The position numbers and the translations under genes were made by a program. A DNA stretch of 64,000 nt from JAFLBI01 sp964616465 (lineage in GTDB: Bacteria > Bacteroidota > Bacteroidia > Chitinophagales > Chitinophagaceae), in contig CAZTTO010000001.1 in the NCBI GenBank assembly GCA_964616465.1, forward strand, positions 300,513 to 364,512. Direction: 5' to 3'. The first letter of the stretch is position 1, and every line of letters begins with the position of its first letter. Positions 16,313 through 25,153 of this stretch are shown one piece after another. The notes beneath the pieces are model-generated. The model saw only the letters and a list, made by a program, of their open reading frames with translations. It ran no database searches and had not been told where the DNA came from.

Positions 16313-17161
16313 TTATTTTTCATCATCTCTTACTACCATGAAAATGATGTTTTGCTTATTTCTATAAATTACATTTCTACCATTTTGAACTGCAGGCTTC
16401 CAATTAGGGCCTTTTTGAATAACTCTTACAGCTTCTTCTGCAGTTCCATAACCAGGGTTATTTTCAGCTTTTACATCACTCACACGTCCTTCTTTATCAA
16501 CAATAAATGTAACAGCTACAACATAACGTCCTGGAGGAGCTCCATTATCTACTGGTAGATCTCTATTTAAACTTCTTTCTAAGTATCTATTCCATGCTTC
16601 TAAACCGCCAGGAAACTCAGCTGGAATTTGAACACTGGTAAAAACTTTATCATAATCCTCTTTTTCAACTTTTGGTCCTTCTACCAATCCAGTTCCTTTC
16701 CCATCACCAACGGCTGTAATAACAAAACCCTCATCTTTTACCCCCTCTTGATTAATTGTTCCAATTTTTGTGTCTTCTAATTTAGCAACCTCTTTAATTT
16801 CATCATCTTCTTTTACCTCATTGTCTTTTACAATTACAGGCGGAGTAAATTTAGTTATCTCCACTTTAGGTGGCTCTTCTTGCACAGGTGGCGGTGGCGG
16901 AAGCTCAGGTTTTTTCTCTTCCTGCTTTAAATCCTCTAATGTAACATCTTGAACAAACATTTGAATAGCTTCCTCTTTTGGCTTCATATTAGGGATATAA
17001 GAAAAAGTAACTAACGCTACACATATCAATGTTGTGTATAAAAGTGCAGCACTAATTCTGCGACTATAACTTTTACGTAGCTCATATGCTCCGTATTCTT
17101 TGTTCTTCCCGTCAAACAAAATATCGAGAAGATCTGCCTGCAAAATTTTATTGATTTCCAT
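16313..17161 (-). CDS. tonB: TonB energy transducer, paralogue 1 of 3
   Basis: A 282-residue TonB: cytoplasmic start with the FDGKNKEYGAYELRKSYSRR motif, one membrane segment (about residues 34-54), a Pro/Glu/Lys-rich periplasmic spacer (EEKKPELPPPPPVQEEPPKVE) and the C-terminal domain (VQIPAEFPGGLEAWNRYLERSLNRDLP ... VSDVKAENNPGYGTAEEAVRVI) that contacts receptor TonB boxes. It is the last and most diverged of three tandem copies; its membrane and spacer sequence differs most from the other two. It has its own terminator downstream and a 248-nt upstream region, so it is probably transcribed alone. Confidence 0.92.
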   Translation of the reverse strand: MEINKILQADLLDILFDGKNKEYGAYELRKSYSRRISAALLYTTLICVALVTFSYIPNMKPKEEAIQMFVQDVTLEDLKQEEKKPELPPPPPVQEEPPKVEITKFTPPVIVKDNEVKEDDEIKEVAKLEDTKIGTINQEGVKDEGFVITAVGDGKGTGLVEGPKVEKEDYDKVFTSVQIPAEFPGGLEAWNRYLERSLNRDLPVDNGAPPGRYVVAVTFIVDKEGRVSDVKAENNPGYGTAEEAVRVIQKGPNWKPAVQNGRNVIYRNKQNIIFMVVRDDEK

Positions 17162-17270
17162 GACTTTGGTTTTTAGAGTGTGAACAATTGAAGCGTTGGC
17201 TTGCTTGGCATATTTGCTTCATTTGACACTATAAAGTTCACCCATTGTCATTCTTTAAAATATGAGCGTT

Positions 17271-17288
17271 GTCATGCAAAAACATGAC
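17271..17288 (-). repeat. Inverted repeat upstream of tonB copy 1
   Basis: GTCATG (17271-17276) and CATGAC (17283-17288) around CAAAAA form a 6-bp hairpin about 110 nt upstream of the tonB start. It could be an operator or a leader structure; the rest of 17162-17363 shows no gene. Confidence 0.3.
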
Positions 17289-17363
17289 TTTAGTAGGATT
17301 TTAAAGTATGCATTTTATCAATTTGGGTCTTTACTTAACCTTAATGTCATAACTATCAACTAC

Positions 17364-17393
17364 ATACAAAAAAGACCAGAAAAATCTGGTCTT
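17364..17393 (-). terminator. Intrinsic terminator of tonB (copy 2)
   Basis: A perfect 9-bp stem, AAGACCAGA (17372-17380) with TCTGGTCTT (17385-17393), loop AAAA, followed on the minus strand by a T run (complement of 17371-17367). It lies 17 nt after the tonB stop. Confidence 0.8.
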
Positions 17394-17409
17394 AAGTACT
17401 TTTTTGAAA

Positions 17410-18237
17410 TTAATTTTCTGCAACAAGGAATGTAATATTTTGTTTGTGCCTATAAATTACGTTTTTGCCATTTTGAATAGCTGGTTTCCAATTAGGCCCC
17501 TTTTTGATTACTCGAACTGCTTCCTCTGCAGTTCCAAAGCCTGGATTATTCTCTGCTTTTACATCGCTTATGTTACCAGTTTTATCTACAATAAAAGAAA
17601 CAGTTACAGTATACTTGCCCGATGGTGCCCCTTGATCAACCGGTAAATCACGATTCAAATTACGTTCAAGGTACTTTTGCCAAGCGGCTAAGCCACCTGG
17701 AAATTCAGCAGCAATTTGAACCACTGTAAAAACTTCATCGATAGCTTCAACTACTTTGGGAGCTTCTACAATGCCAGTGCCTTTACTTTCAATTATTGGA
17801 GCAACGATCCCTTCGTCTTTAATTCCATCCTGATTCACCAGCCCAATTTTAGTATCTTCTAAAAACTCAACTTCCTTTATTTGTTCATCATCATTTACCT
17901 CTTGATCTTTAGAAACAAGGGGGGCGGTAAACTGAATTGTCTCAATTTTTTGTATCTCCTGCTGTGGAGGTGGAGGCGGCTCAACCTTTTTCACCTCTTG
18001 TTGCATGTCTTGCAATTCCATGTCTTGCACAAAGATTTCTGTTTTCTCATTTTTGTCGGTTGGATTTGCAAAGACATTCGTTAAAACAATGCTTGCACAA
18101 ATGATGAGTGTTCCAATGAGCGCTGTTGTTACACGTTTGTTATATGACTTACGTAACTGATAAGCCCCATAACCCTTATTCCTTCCATCGAACAGGATGT
18201 CCAGAATATCTGACTGTAAAATTTTATCCTTTTCCAT
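17410..18237 (-). CDS. tonB: TonB energy transducer, paralogue 2 of 3
   Basis: A 275-residue TonB with the same plan as its neighbours: N-terminal FDGRNKGYGAYQLRKSYNKR, a membrane segment, a shorter Pro-rich spacer (KKVEPPPPPQQEIQK) and the C-terminal domain (VQIAAEFPGGLAAWQKYLERNLNRDLP). Its C-terminal domain is nearly the same as copy 3, which points to a fairly recent duplication, but its spacer has fewer prolines and lacks the PPAPEPPK segment. It is bracketed by the terminators of copy 2 and copy 3, so it forms its own transcription unit of unknown control. Confidence 0.92.
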   Translation of the reverse strand: MEKDKILQSDILDILFDGRNKGYGAYQLRKSYNKRVTTALIGTLIICASIVLTNVFANPTDKNEKTEIFVQDMELQDMQQEVKKVEPPPPPQQEIQKIETIQFTAPLVSKDQEVNDDEQIKEVEFLEDTKIGLVNQDGIKDEGIVAPIIESKGTGIVEAPKVVEAIDEVFTVVQIAAEFPGGLAAWQKYLERNLNRDLPVDQGAPSGKYTVTVSFIVDKTGNISDVKAENNPGFGTAEEAVRVIKKGPNWKPAIQNGKNVIYRHKQNITFLVAEN

Positions 18238-18336
18238 ATGAAGTGATTTTCATATAGGATGCATACCACCATCAAAATACATATGAAAAGAATAGTTATT
18301 TGAAGAAATAATTGATATTAGCAAGAGCTGTATAGG

Positions 18337-18366
18337 CAAAAAAAGACCAGCCTTAAGGCTGGTCTT
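18337..18366 (-). terminator. Intrinsic terminator of tonB (copy 3) and the exb operon
   Basis: A 12-bp perfect palindromic stem, AAGACCAGCCTT (18343-18354) with AAGGCTGGTCTT (18355-18366), is followed by T residues on the minus strand. Its base (AAGACCAG) is the same as in the copy 2 terminator, so the terminator was duplicated together with the gene. Confidence 0.8.
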
Positions 18367-18386
18367 AAAATATGAGATGCTAAAAA

Positions 18387-19223
18387 CTAGTCTTCTGAAA
18401 CTACAAACGTAATATTTTGCTTGTGGCGGTAAATTACGTTCCTACCATTTTGAACAGCTGGCTTCCAGTTGGGACCCTTACGAATTACGCGAACTGCTTC
18501 ATCTGCTGTACCATAACCTGGATTATTTTCAGCCTTTACATCACTAATAACTCCTGTTTTGTCTACTATAAATGATACAGTCACTGTGTATTTGCCTGGA
18601 GGCGCACCATTATCAACAGGTAAGTCGCGGTTCAAGTTACGCTCTAGGTACTTTTGCCAAGCAGCCAAGCCACCTGGGAATTCAGCAGCAATTTGTACTA
18701 CTGTAAATACTTTGTCGTAATCTTCCTCCACTTTTGGTGCTTCCACTACACCTGTACCCTTGCTTTCTACAGGAGGTGCAACAAAACCATCATCTTTAAT
18801 ACCTTCTTGGTTAATAACACCAATTTTAGTATCCTCCAATTTTTCCACTTCTTTGATTTCGTCCTCTTCCTTTACCTCTTCATCTTTTACAATTTTTGGA
18901 GGTGTGAATTTGGTGATCTCAACTTTAGGTGGTTCTGGAGCTGGTGGTGGAGGTGGTGGAGGTGGCTCAGGCTTTTTCTCTTCCTGTTTCACGTCTTGCA
19001 ACTCCATATCCTGAACGAAAATTTCAGTTTTATCGTTCTTCTTAGTTGCACTAGCTATTACACTTGAAAGGATTGTTATCACACAAATTGCAACAGTTCC
19101 TATCAAAGCAATAGTAATACGGCGGTTGTAGGATTTACGCAACTGATAAGCTCCGTACTCCTTATTCCGTCCATCAAAAATGATGTCCAGAACATCCGAT
19201 TTTAAAATTTTTTCTTTTTCCAT
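18387..19223 (-). CDS. tonB: TonB energy transducer, paralogue 3 of 3
   Basis: A 278-residue TonB with FDGRNKEYGAYQLRKSYNRR before the membrane segment, an extended proline spacer (eight consecutive prolines then APEPPKVE) and the conserved C-terminal domain. It follows the second exbD by 64 nt and is the only tonB that can be co-transcribed with exbB-exbD-exbD, so it is probably the main partner of this motor. The long rigid spacer would help it reach across the periplasm. Copies 1 and 2 lie downstream behind terminators. Confidence 0.93.
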   Translation of the reverse strand: MEKEKILKSDVLDIIFDGRNKEYGAYQLRKSYNRRITIALIGTVAICVITILSSVIASATKKNDKTEIFVQDMELQDVKQEEKKPEPPPPPPPPAPEPPKVEITKFTPPKIVKDEEVKEEDEIKEVEKLEDTKIGVINQEGIKDDGFVAPPVESKGTGVVEAPKVEEDYDKVFTVVQIAAEFPGGLAAWQKYLERNLNRDLPVDNGAPPGKYTVTVSFIVDKTGVISDVKAENNPGYGTADEAVRVIRKGPNWKPAVQNGRNVIYRHKQNITFVVSED

Positions 19224-19287
19224 TTGACTAGGTTTACTACTTAGATGCAGTATTCAAGAAATTACATATTCACTGAAGAAATTTATT

Positions 19288-19839
19288 TTATTTGGCAGGA
19301 TTTCCTTCTGTAATAGCCACCAATTTGGCTTCTACATCTGAAATATCTACCATAGCATACTTCTTCACCACGTTGATGGACATTTCATCTAAAATGTCAA
19401 CCACGTTTTTATAGGTACAACCATCAGATGGTTTAATTACTACCACAAAATCAGACTCTTTCATATTCTGAATTACCCAACTCTTCTTGTTAGTAATTAC
19501 CTCACGAATCTCCTTAAAACTACTCGATTTAAAATTAGAAGCGTCGGGAGACAGTACACCTTCGTAATAAAATACGTTGTTATTACTACCCAATAAGAGA
19601 GTCAGAGTACCTGACTCCTTTGCTTTGTTCTGCTCTTCCGGATTATCTGTATCCTTAGGAAGATTCAGCTTCATAGCAGTGGGCTGACTCATGGTTGTAG
19701 TGAATATGAAGAAAGTAATAAGTAGGAATCCCAAATCCACCATTGGAGTAAGGTCAACCCTGGTTGATAATTTCTTCGACTTCTTTACACCTGGTCCTTT
19801 TTTATGCCCGCCTTGCGACGAGGTATCCATTTCTGCCAT
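19288..19839 (-). CDS. exbD: Biopolymer transport protein ExbD, copy 2
   Basis: A 183-residue ExbD/TolR protein. A Lys-rich cytoplasmic start precedes the proton-path membrane helix RVDLTPMVDLGFLLITFFIF, in which the Asp of MVDL is the conserved protonatable residue. A periplasmic domain with DGCTYKNVVDILDEM follows. ExbD couples proton flow to TonB. It is translated 24 nt after the other exbD; two non-identical exbD genes beside one exbB are typical of Bacteroidota and suggest a mixed ExbD dimer (inference). Confidence 0.92.
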   Translation of the reverse strand: MAEMDTSSQGGHKKGPGVKKSKKLSTRVDLTPMVDLGFLLITFFIFTTTMSQPTAMKLNLPKDTDNPEEQNKAKESGTLTLLLGSNNNVFYYEGVLSPDASNFKSSSFKEIREVITNKKSWVIQNMKESDFVVVIKPSDGCTYKNVVDILDEMSINVVKKYAMVDISDVEAKLVAITEGNPAK

Positions 19840-19863
19840 ACGACAAGGATTTTTTTAAGTTAA

Positions 19864-20514
19864 TTATTCTTCTTCTCTAGTGAGACCCTTTTGGTTATTT
19901 TTCCATAAATCTGTACCAACTGGAACAGAGGTTGGACTAGTAACCATCTGGAATTTCAGAAAGTCATTTTTCTTAAATGCGTCTATGACATTTTTGAATG
20001 CTGGGTATTTAGCAACATTATCCCCTTTTAATAAAAGGTTCATTTTCTTACCTAGGTAAGCTTGCTGCACGTAACGCATCCATTCAATCATTTCATTGTT
20101 AGTACTATCCTTTGCTGGAATTCCACCTAATGCATTCGCCTTTCTATTATCTTCAGGAATTGCAAGATATTGTGGTAATTGAGCAAAAGAAGAACCAAAG
20201 AACTTAGCCTGTTTAAAGGCTGTTACATTTAAGTTTAGGTTTTTTGTTGTATTGATGGCATTAGCAATGATTTCTTTCTGTCCCTCGTCATCAATTGACA
20301 GAAAAACTTTACCATCTTTATCTATCGACACTAGAACGATGTCTTTCTCAGGAGCAACTTTCGCTGCAACTGAACTTGGGATGTTTACTTCTACTGCTTC
20401 GGCCGGCTTAAACTTGGTTGTCAAGATAAAGAAGGACAATAGCAGGAAAGCCACATCACACATCGCGGTCATATCGATGTTAGTACTCTTACGAGGTAAT
20501 TTGGCTCTACCCAT
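19864..20514 (-). CDS. exbD: Biopolymer transport protein ExbD, copy 1
   Basis: A 216-residue ExbD/TolR protein with the membrane helix STNIDMTAMCDVAFLLLSFF; Asp in MCDVAF is the conserved proton carrier. The periplasmic part is longer than in the other exbD (insert around residues 85-140, containing the ALGGIPAKDSTNNEMIEWMRYVQQ region). It lies between exbB (76 nt upstream) and the second exbD (24 nt downstream), all on the minus strand, and works in the same inner-membrane motor. Confidence 0.92.
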   Translation of the reverse strand: MGRAKLPRKSTNIDMTAMCDVAFLLLSFFILTTKFKPAEAVEVNIPSSVAAKVAPEKDIVLVSIDKDGKVFLSIDDEGQKEIIANAINTTKNLNLNVTAFKQAKFFGSSFAQLPQYLAIPEDNRKANALGGIPAKDSTNNEMIEWMRYVQQAYLGKKMNLLLKGDNVAKYPAFKNVIDAFKKNDFLKFQMVTSPTSVPVGTDLWKNNQKGLTREEE

Positions 20515-20590
20515 GTTTTTAATTTATTGTTCCATTAATGGAGATGCACGAATCTATTTTTTTCACAAAGCAAACTCAGTTTTTTGCCAA

Positions 20591-21454
20591 TTACTTGTAA
20601 TTAGCTGCAAAACTTTGAGTTAATGTGAAACCAGACTCGTCAATACCATAAGTAATGGCATCAATACGGGTAGTAAATACGTTATACATTACAATCGCAA
20701 TTGCAGAAGTACCAATACCTAACGCAGTACAGAAAAGGGCCTCAGAAATACCTTTTGATAATTCACGAGCCGCTTCACCACCACCTTCGTCACCAAGTTT
20801 TGAGAACGAACGAATCATACCCAATACTGTTCCGAATAGACCAAGTAGGGTTGCTACCGATGCAATTGTTGATAAGAACACCAAGTTCTTCTCTAACATT
20901 GGCAATTCAAGAGCTGTAGCTTCTTCAATTTCTTTTTGAATGTTTAATACTTTTTGTTCTGTTTCTAGTTCTTCATTGGTAATCATCTCTTTGTATTTAC
21001 GAAGACCAGCCTTCATAACATTACCTACAGAACCTTTTTGCTTATCGCACTCAGCAATTGCCTTGTCGATTTCTTTGTTTGCAAGGTTGTATTGAACCTT
21101 ACGGATGAATTCAGCAATATTACCTTTACCAGTTGCTTTAGTAATTGTTAATAAGCGCTCAATAGTGAATGTAACAACAACTAAGAAGTTTGCAATCAAA
21201 ATAGGTACTACAATACCACCTTCATACATCTTTGGCCAAGTACCAATTGGACCCAAGTGATTAGGCCAGAAACCACCAGACATATCCGGATTTGTAAAGT
21301 TTGAAGGATCCCCCAATACGAAACGCCAAATAACGTAACCTAAAACAAGACAAACGAAGGGGGCAATTGTCGCAATAAGGTTACTGCTTTTCTTAGGTTG
21401 AACAGAAGTTTGAGGCTTCGCAGCAGCAGTGGCAGTTGGTTTAGTTTCAGCCAT
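20591..21454 (-). CDS. exbB: ExbB/MotA/TolQ proton channel protein
   Basis: A 287-residue ExbB. The first 25 residues are Ala/Thr/Lys/Gln-rich and probably disordered; then come four membrane segments (about 27-48, 79-99, 197-220, 240-262), one more than in classic ExbB. The MotA/TolQ/ExbB core includes KNLVFLSTIASVATLLGLFGTVLGMI and EALFCTALGIGTSAIAIV. It forms the pentameric stator ring around the ExbD pair and is the first gene of exbB-exbD-exbD-tonB. Confidence 0.94.
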   Translation of the reverse strand: MAETKPTATAAAKPQTSVQPKKSSNLIATIAPFVCLVLGYVIWRFVLGDPSNFTNPDMSGGFWPNHLGPIGTWPKMYEGGIVVPILIANFLVVVTFTIERLLTITKATGKGNIAEFIRKVQYNLANKEIDKAIAECDKQKGSVGNVMKAGLRKYKEMITNEELETEQKVLNIQKEIEEATALELPMLEKNLVFLSTIASVATLLGLFGTVLGMIRSFSKLGDEGGGEAARELSKGISEALFCTALGIGTSAIAIVMYNVFTTRIDAITYGIDESGFTLTQSFAANYK

Positions 21455-21756
21455 GATTCAATTGATTTTTGGTTTATGAATTTTCAGTTGATAAATAGGT
21501 TCGCAATGCTAATGAAAATTTGTATTGAAAGCACAAAAAATTATAGTTTTTTATTACGAACGGCAGCAAATTATGAATTTTTAACCGCCCATCCAAGGAT
21601 TATCTCCGCTTATAAGCCCCTCAATTGCTCAGTTTTCAGCAAATTACCTCAATCACAAAATGAATTTAACCGTTTATAAAATCTTAGATGAACAAATCAT
21701 TAAATGCTGCTTTTGCCCCTTACCTTTAAAGCTCATTAAAAAAATCAACTGTATTT
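21455..21756. other. Divergent intergenic region, exbB / metalloprotease
   Basis: These 302 nt separate divergent genes and should hold both promoters. On the plus strand TACCTTTA (21721-21728) resembles a -7 element 28 nt before the metalloprotease ATG. No clear -7 box was found for exbB. I see no tRNA, hairpin of note or convincing small protein; open frames across it are low-complexity. Confidence 0.4.
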
Positions 21757-24309
21757 ATGAAACGACATCTCTTTGCAGCTTCACTGCTGTTTGCTTTGTC
21801 CGCCATTGCCCAACAACCGCCAACAGTGCCCAACGTTACTATGACGCAAGGCCCAGGCGGATTAGGTGGTATGATGGGAGGTCAACGTCAATCCCCAAAA
21901 CCTTTTAAAGATGTAATTACCGACAAGGCTAAAACTCAAAAGGGTTTATTTACAGTGCATAAGGTAGACGATAAATATTACTTTGAAATTGCAGATTCAA
22001 TTTTAGGAAGGGAGTTTCTTGCAATTACCAGATTAGCTAAGGTTCCAACTGGAGCAGGCTACGGAGGTGAACTTTCAAACCAACAAACATTGAGCTTTGA
22101 AAAAGGTCCAAATAATAATCTTTTCCTACGCTCTATCACTTTAGTGAACTATGCCGATAGTACACAAACTATTTTCAAAGCAGTTACCAACTCAAATGTA
22201 AACCCTATAGCTGCACAGTTCCCTATTGCAGCATTTGGGAAAGATAGCATCAATAAATCGTACGTTATTGATGTAACAGATTTCTTTAGATTAGATAACC
22301 AAGTAGTAAGCGTAAGTCCACGTCAAAAGCGTTCTTTCAGCTTAAATGCAATCGCATCTGATCGTTCGTTCATTGAAAAAATTAGCAGCTTCCCAATTAA
22401 TACTGAAGTGAGAACTGTTAAAACATTTAGCGCAGGCGGTGGTGCAGGTATACCTGGTTTATCGGCTCCTTCACCTTTTGGCGGCGCTTCTTTACCAGCT
22501 GCTAACAATGCTGGCGCTGTTACCATGGAAGTAAATACTTCTATGATTCTCCTTCCTAAAAAACCAATGGAGCGTCGTTATTGGGATCCTCGCGTTGGTT
22601 ACTTCCCAGAAGATTATGTGAAGTACAGCGATGATCAACAAAAAGTAGAAGAGAAAAGATTCATTGTTCGCTGGCGCTTGGAACCACGCGATGAAGATGT
22701 TGAAAAGTGGAAGCGCGGTGAATTGGTTGTTCCTAAAAAACCAATTGTTTACTACATTGATCCTGCAACTCCTAAACAGTGGCGTAAACACTTAATTGCC
22801 GGCATCAACGATTGGCAGAAAGCTTTTGAAAAAGCAGGATTCATGAATGCAATTCGTGGTGAAGAGTGGCCAGAAAATGATTCAACCATGAGCTTAGAAG
22901 ATGCTCGCTTCTCAGTATTGCGCTATTTTGCTTCTGATATTCCAAACGCTTATGGTCCAAATGTTCATGACCCTCGTAGTGGTGAAATTTTGGAAAGCCA
23001 TATTGGTTGGTACCACAATGTTATGAAGCTTGTACACGATTGGTATTTAATTCAAACTGCAGCTGTTGATCCAGGTGCTAGAAGCATGAAGTTTGATGAT
23101 GAGTTAATGGGCGATTTAATTCGCTTTGTGAGCAGCCATGAAGTTGGACATACTATTGGTCTTCTTCATAATATGGCAAGCAGCAGTAAAACTCCAGTTG
23201 AAAAATTACGTGACAAAGCTTGGGTGGAAGCAAATGGACACACCGCTTCTATCATGGATTATGCTCGCTTTAACTATGTAGCACAACCAGAAGATAATAT
23301 TTCTAGAAAAGGATTATATCCAAGAATTGGTGACTACGATAATTGGGCAATTCGTTGGGGATATGGATTTATTGCTGGTGAAACTGAAGAAGAAAAGATG
23401 CGTAACAGTAATAAATTAATTACTGAAAGCATTAAAGCCAATGCTAGAAGATACTTTGGCACCTATGAATTAGGTAATATCAATGATCCAAGAGCACAAA
23501 GCGAAGATCTAGGCGACAATGCTATGAAAGCTAGTGAGTATGGAATAGCTAACTTAAAGCGCATTTTACCAAATCTTCCTGAGTGGACTAAAGAAAATGG
23601 CCAAATCACCAGAAATCTTCCTGAAATGTACCTTCAACTTGTAGGTCAGTTTAGAAGATATATTGGGCATGTTACCAAAAATGTAGCTGGTGTATATGAA
23701 ACATTTAAGGCTGATGATGAAACTGGTGCTGTGTATGAAGTAACTCCTAAAGCACATCAGCGTGAAGCAGTTGCTTTCTTAAATAAGCAATTGTTTGAAA
23801 CACCTACATGGTTAATCAATAAAGATATCTGGAATCGTTTCAACAACCCTACCTCCTTAGATCCAGTAGCTTCTGCACAAGAAGGCGGTTTATCGGGTTT
23901 GGTGTCTGCAGACAGATTAAATCGTTTGCAGTTAAGTGTTGAGCGCTTTGGTGCAGATAAAGCCTATAGCGCATTAGAAATGCTTGCTGATGTTGAAAAA
24001 GGATTATTCAGCGAATTAGCTTCTCGCAAATCAATTGATATGTACAGAAGACTACTACAAAAAAGCTATGTAGATAAGCTTTCAGGCATGTTAAATCCTC
24101 CTGCTCCTTCTACTCAAAATATTGGAGGTATTGTACTTACTGTAACTTCATCTACTAGTAGATCCGATATTCCTGCAATTGTAAGAGGACAATTAATTTC
24201 TCTTAGAAGTCAAATTAACGCTGCTATTCCAGCAACTACAGATCGTTTAAGCAAATTACATTTGCAAGATCTTTCTGAAAAAATCAAAACCGCTTTGGAT
24301 CCTAAATAA
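21757..24309 (+). CDS. Secreted zinc metalloprotease, DUF5117/DUF5118 type
   Basis: An 850-residue exported protein (signal peptide to about residue 19). A Gly/Met-rich linker (about 28-46) leads into DUF5118/DUF5117-like beta-rich regions, then a catalytic domain with HEVGHTIGLLH at 461-471. That is the long zinc motif HExxHxxGxxH, followed by a Met-turn-like SIMDYARFN, as in metzincins. A C-terminal helical region (DUF4953-like) completes it. It is likely a periplasmic or surface peptidase; the substrate is unknown. It ends in a strong terminator. Confidence 0.88.
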   Translation: MKRHLFAASLLFALSAIAQQPPTVPNVTMTQGPGGLGGMMGGQRQSPKPFKDVITDKAKTQKGLFTVHKVDDKYYFEIADSILGREFLAITRLAKVPTGAGYGGELSNQQTLSFEKGPNNNLFLRSITLVNYADSTQTIFKAVTNSNVNPIAAQFPIAAFGKDSINKSYVIDVTDFFRLDNQVVSVSPRQKRSFSLNAIASDRSFIEKISSFPINTEVRTVKTFSAGGGAGIPGLSAPSPFGGASLPAANNAGAVTMEVNTSMILLPKKPMERRYWDPRVGYFPEDYVKYSDDQQKVEEKRFIVRWRLEPRDEDVEKWKRGELVVPKKPIVYYIDPATPKQWRKHLIAGINDWQKAFEKAGFMNAIRGEEWPENDSTMSLEDARFSVLRYFASDIPNAYGPNVHDPRSGEILESHIGWYHNVMKLVHDWYLIQTAAVDPGARSMKFDDELMGDLIRFVSSHEVGHTIGLLHNMASSSKTPVEKLRDKAWVEANGHTASIMDYARFNYVAQPEDNISRKGLYPRIGDYDNWAIRWGYGFIAGETEEEKMRNSNKLITESIKANARRYFGTYELGNINDPRAQSEDLGDNAMKASEYGIANLKRILPNLPEWTKENGQITRNLPEMYLQLVGQFRRYIGHVTKNVAGVYETFKADDETGAVYEVTPKAHQREAVAFLNKQLFETPTWLINKDIWNRFNNPTSLDPVASAQEGGLSGLVSADRLNRLQLSVERFGADKAYSALEMLADVEKGLFSELASRKSIDMYRRLLQKSYVDKLSGMLNPPAPSTQNIGGIVLTVTSSTSRSDIPAIVRGQLISLRSQINAAIPATTDRLSKLHLQDLSEKIKTALDPK

Positions 24310-24330
24310 GAATCCTAGCCTATATTTTAT

Positions 24331-24363
24331 AGCCCTGGTGCACCAGCACTAGGGCTTTTTTTA
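24331..24363 (+). terminator. Intrinsic terminator of the metalloprotease gene
   Basis: Stem AGCCCT (24331-24336) with AGGGCT (24351-24356), extended inward by GTGC/GCAC around ACCA, is followed by seven T. It separates the protease from the next plus-strand gene. Confidence 0.8.
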
Positions 24364-24411
24364 TTTCTTTATCTTATAAATCTTTGGCCGAATTTCTTTA
24401 GTTATCACCCG

Positions 24412-24419
24412 TATCTTTA
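24412..24419 (+). promoter_or_regulatory. -7 element close to the start at 24425
   Basis: TATCTTTA differs from TAnnTTTG at the last base and ends 5 nt before the ATG. As at gatC, mnmH and rlmN, the spacing predicts a very short or absent leader. Confidence 0.35.
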
Positions 24420-24424
24420 CAAGT

Positions 24425-25150
24425 ATGAAACAGTTTTTTATCATAACCATTGCTTGTCTATTGAGTCTTTCAATTTATGCTCAAAATAAAACAGCTATAG
24501 GCTTACTTCTTGATAGTGCTTCTAAAGCTCCAATCGAACTAGCCAGTGTTACCAACTTAATGACTAAAAAAACGGTCATGACTTCTTCTTATGGAACTTT
24601 TAAAATTGAGTACAAAGATGGACACCTGTTAAGCTTTGCAGCTATTGGATATTATTTTGATACGCTTAGAATTACTGAAAAGTACATATCTGGTTCAGAT
24701 ACAGTAATATTCTTTTTGAAAACTTTAAGTGGGAATTTAGGAGATGTTACTGTAACGGCCAATTCACGCTGGTCGCAATATCAGCTGGACAGTATGGATA
24801 GAAGAAGAAAATTTTTAGCATCTGTTGGTAATAACAAATTACCTGTCGTGAGTAATTCAAATTCTGGCGCAGGTATGGGTGTAAATATTGACTATTTCTA
24901 TAAGAAAGAAAAAAGAAAACGTAATGCTTTTGATTTTTTTGATGAAAATGAAAGAGAAGAATACATTAATTACAGGTTCTCTAAAAAAATCGTTCAGCAG
25001 TTCACAGGATTTAAAGATGAAGTTCTTCAAGACTTCATGCAAAGACACCGTCCAACCTATGAATGGCTTAGAAAACATACTTCTGAGCTTGATGTTAAAT
25101 ATTACATTAACGATCGGTTAAAAGCAGATAAAAGAAGAGCAGGTAACTAA
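24425..25150 (+). CDS. Secreted protein with a carboxypeptidase-regulatory-like domain
   Basis: A 241-residue protein: signal peptide (to about residue 19, SIYA), then a CarboxypepD_reg-like beta-sandwich (about 22-115, with IGLLLDSASKAPIELASV, TSSYGTFKIEYKDGHLLSFAAIGY and ending LSGNLGDVTVTA). The rest is charged and helical (RRRKFLASVGNN, KKEKRKRNAFDFFDENEREEYINYRFSKKIV) with a basic tail. The first half looks like the N-terminal domain of a TonB receptor without a barrel. I know no function. It is convergent with the permease gene, with 3 nt between stops. Confidence 0.75.
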   Translation: MKQFFIITIACLLSLSIYAQNKTAIGLLLDSASKAPIELASVTNLMTKKTVMTSSYGTFKIEYKDGHLLSFAAIGYYFDTLRITEKYISGSDTVIFFLKTLSGNLGDVTVTANSRWSQYQLDSMDRRRKFLASVGNNKLPVVSNSNSGAGMGVNIDYFYKKEKRKRNAFDFFDENEREEYINYRFSKKIVQQFTGFKDEVLQDFMQRHRPTYEWLRKHTSELDVKYYINDRLKADKRRAGN

Positions 25151-25153
25151 TTC

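Noticed and set aside
18654..19067. A 137-residue plus-strand frame opposite tonB copy 3
   Set aside because: It is the antisense of the proline-rich TonB spacer, which produces Phe/Trp/Arg-rich nonsense; the minus-strand gene is certain.
22492..22791. Minus-strand frames inside the metalloprotease gene
   Set aside because: Shadow frames; the plus-strand product has a continuous signal peptide, domains and zinc motif.
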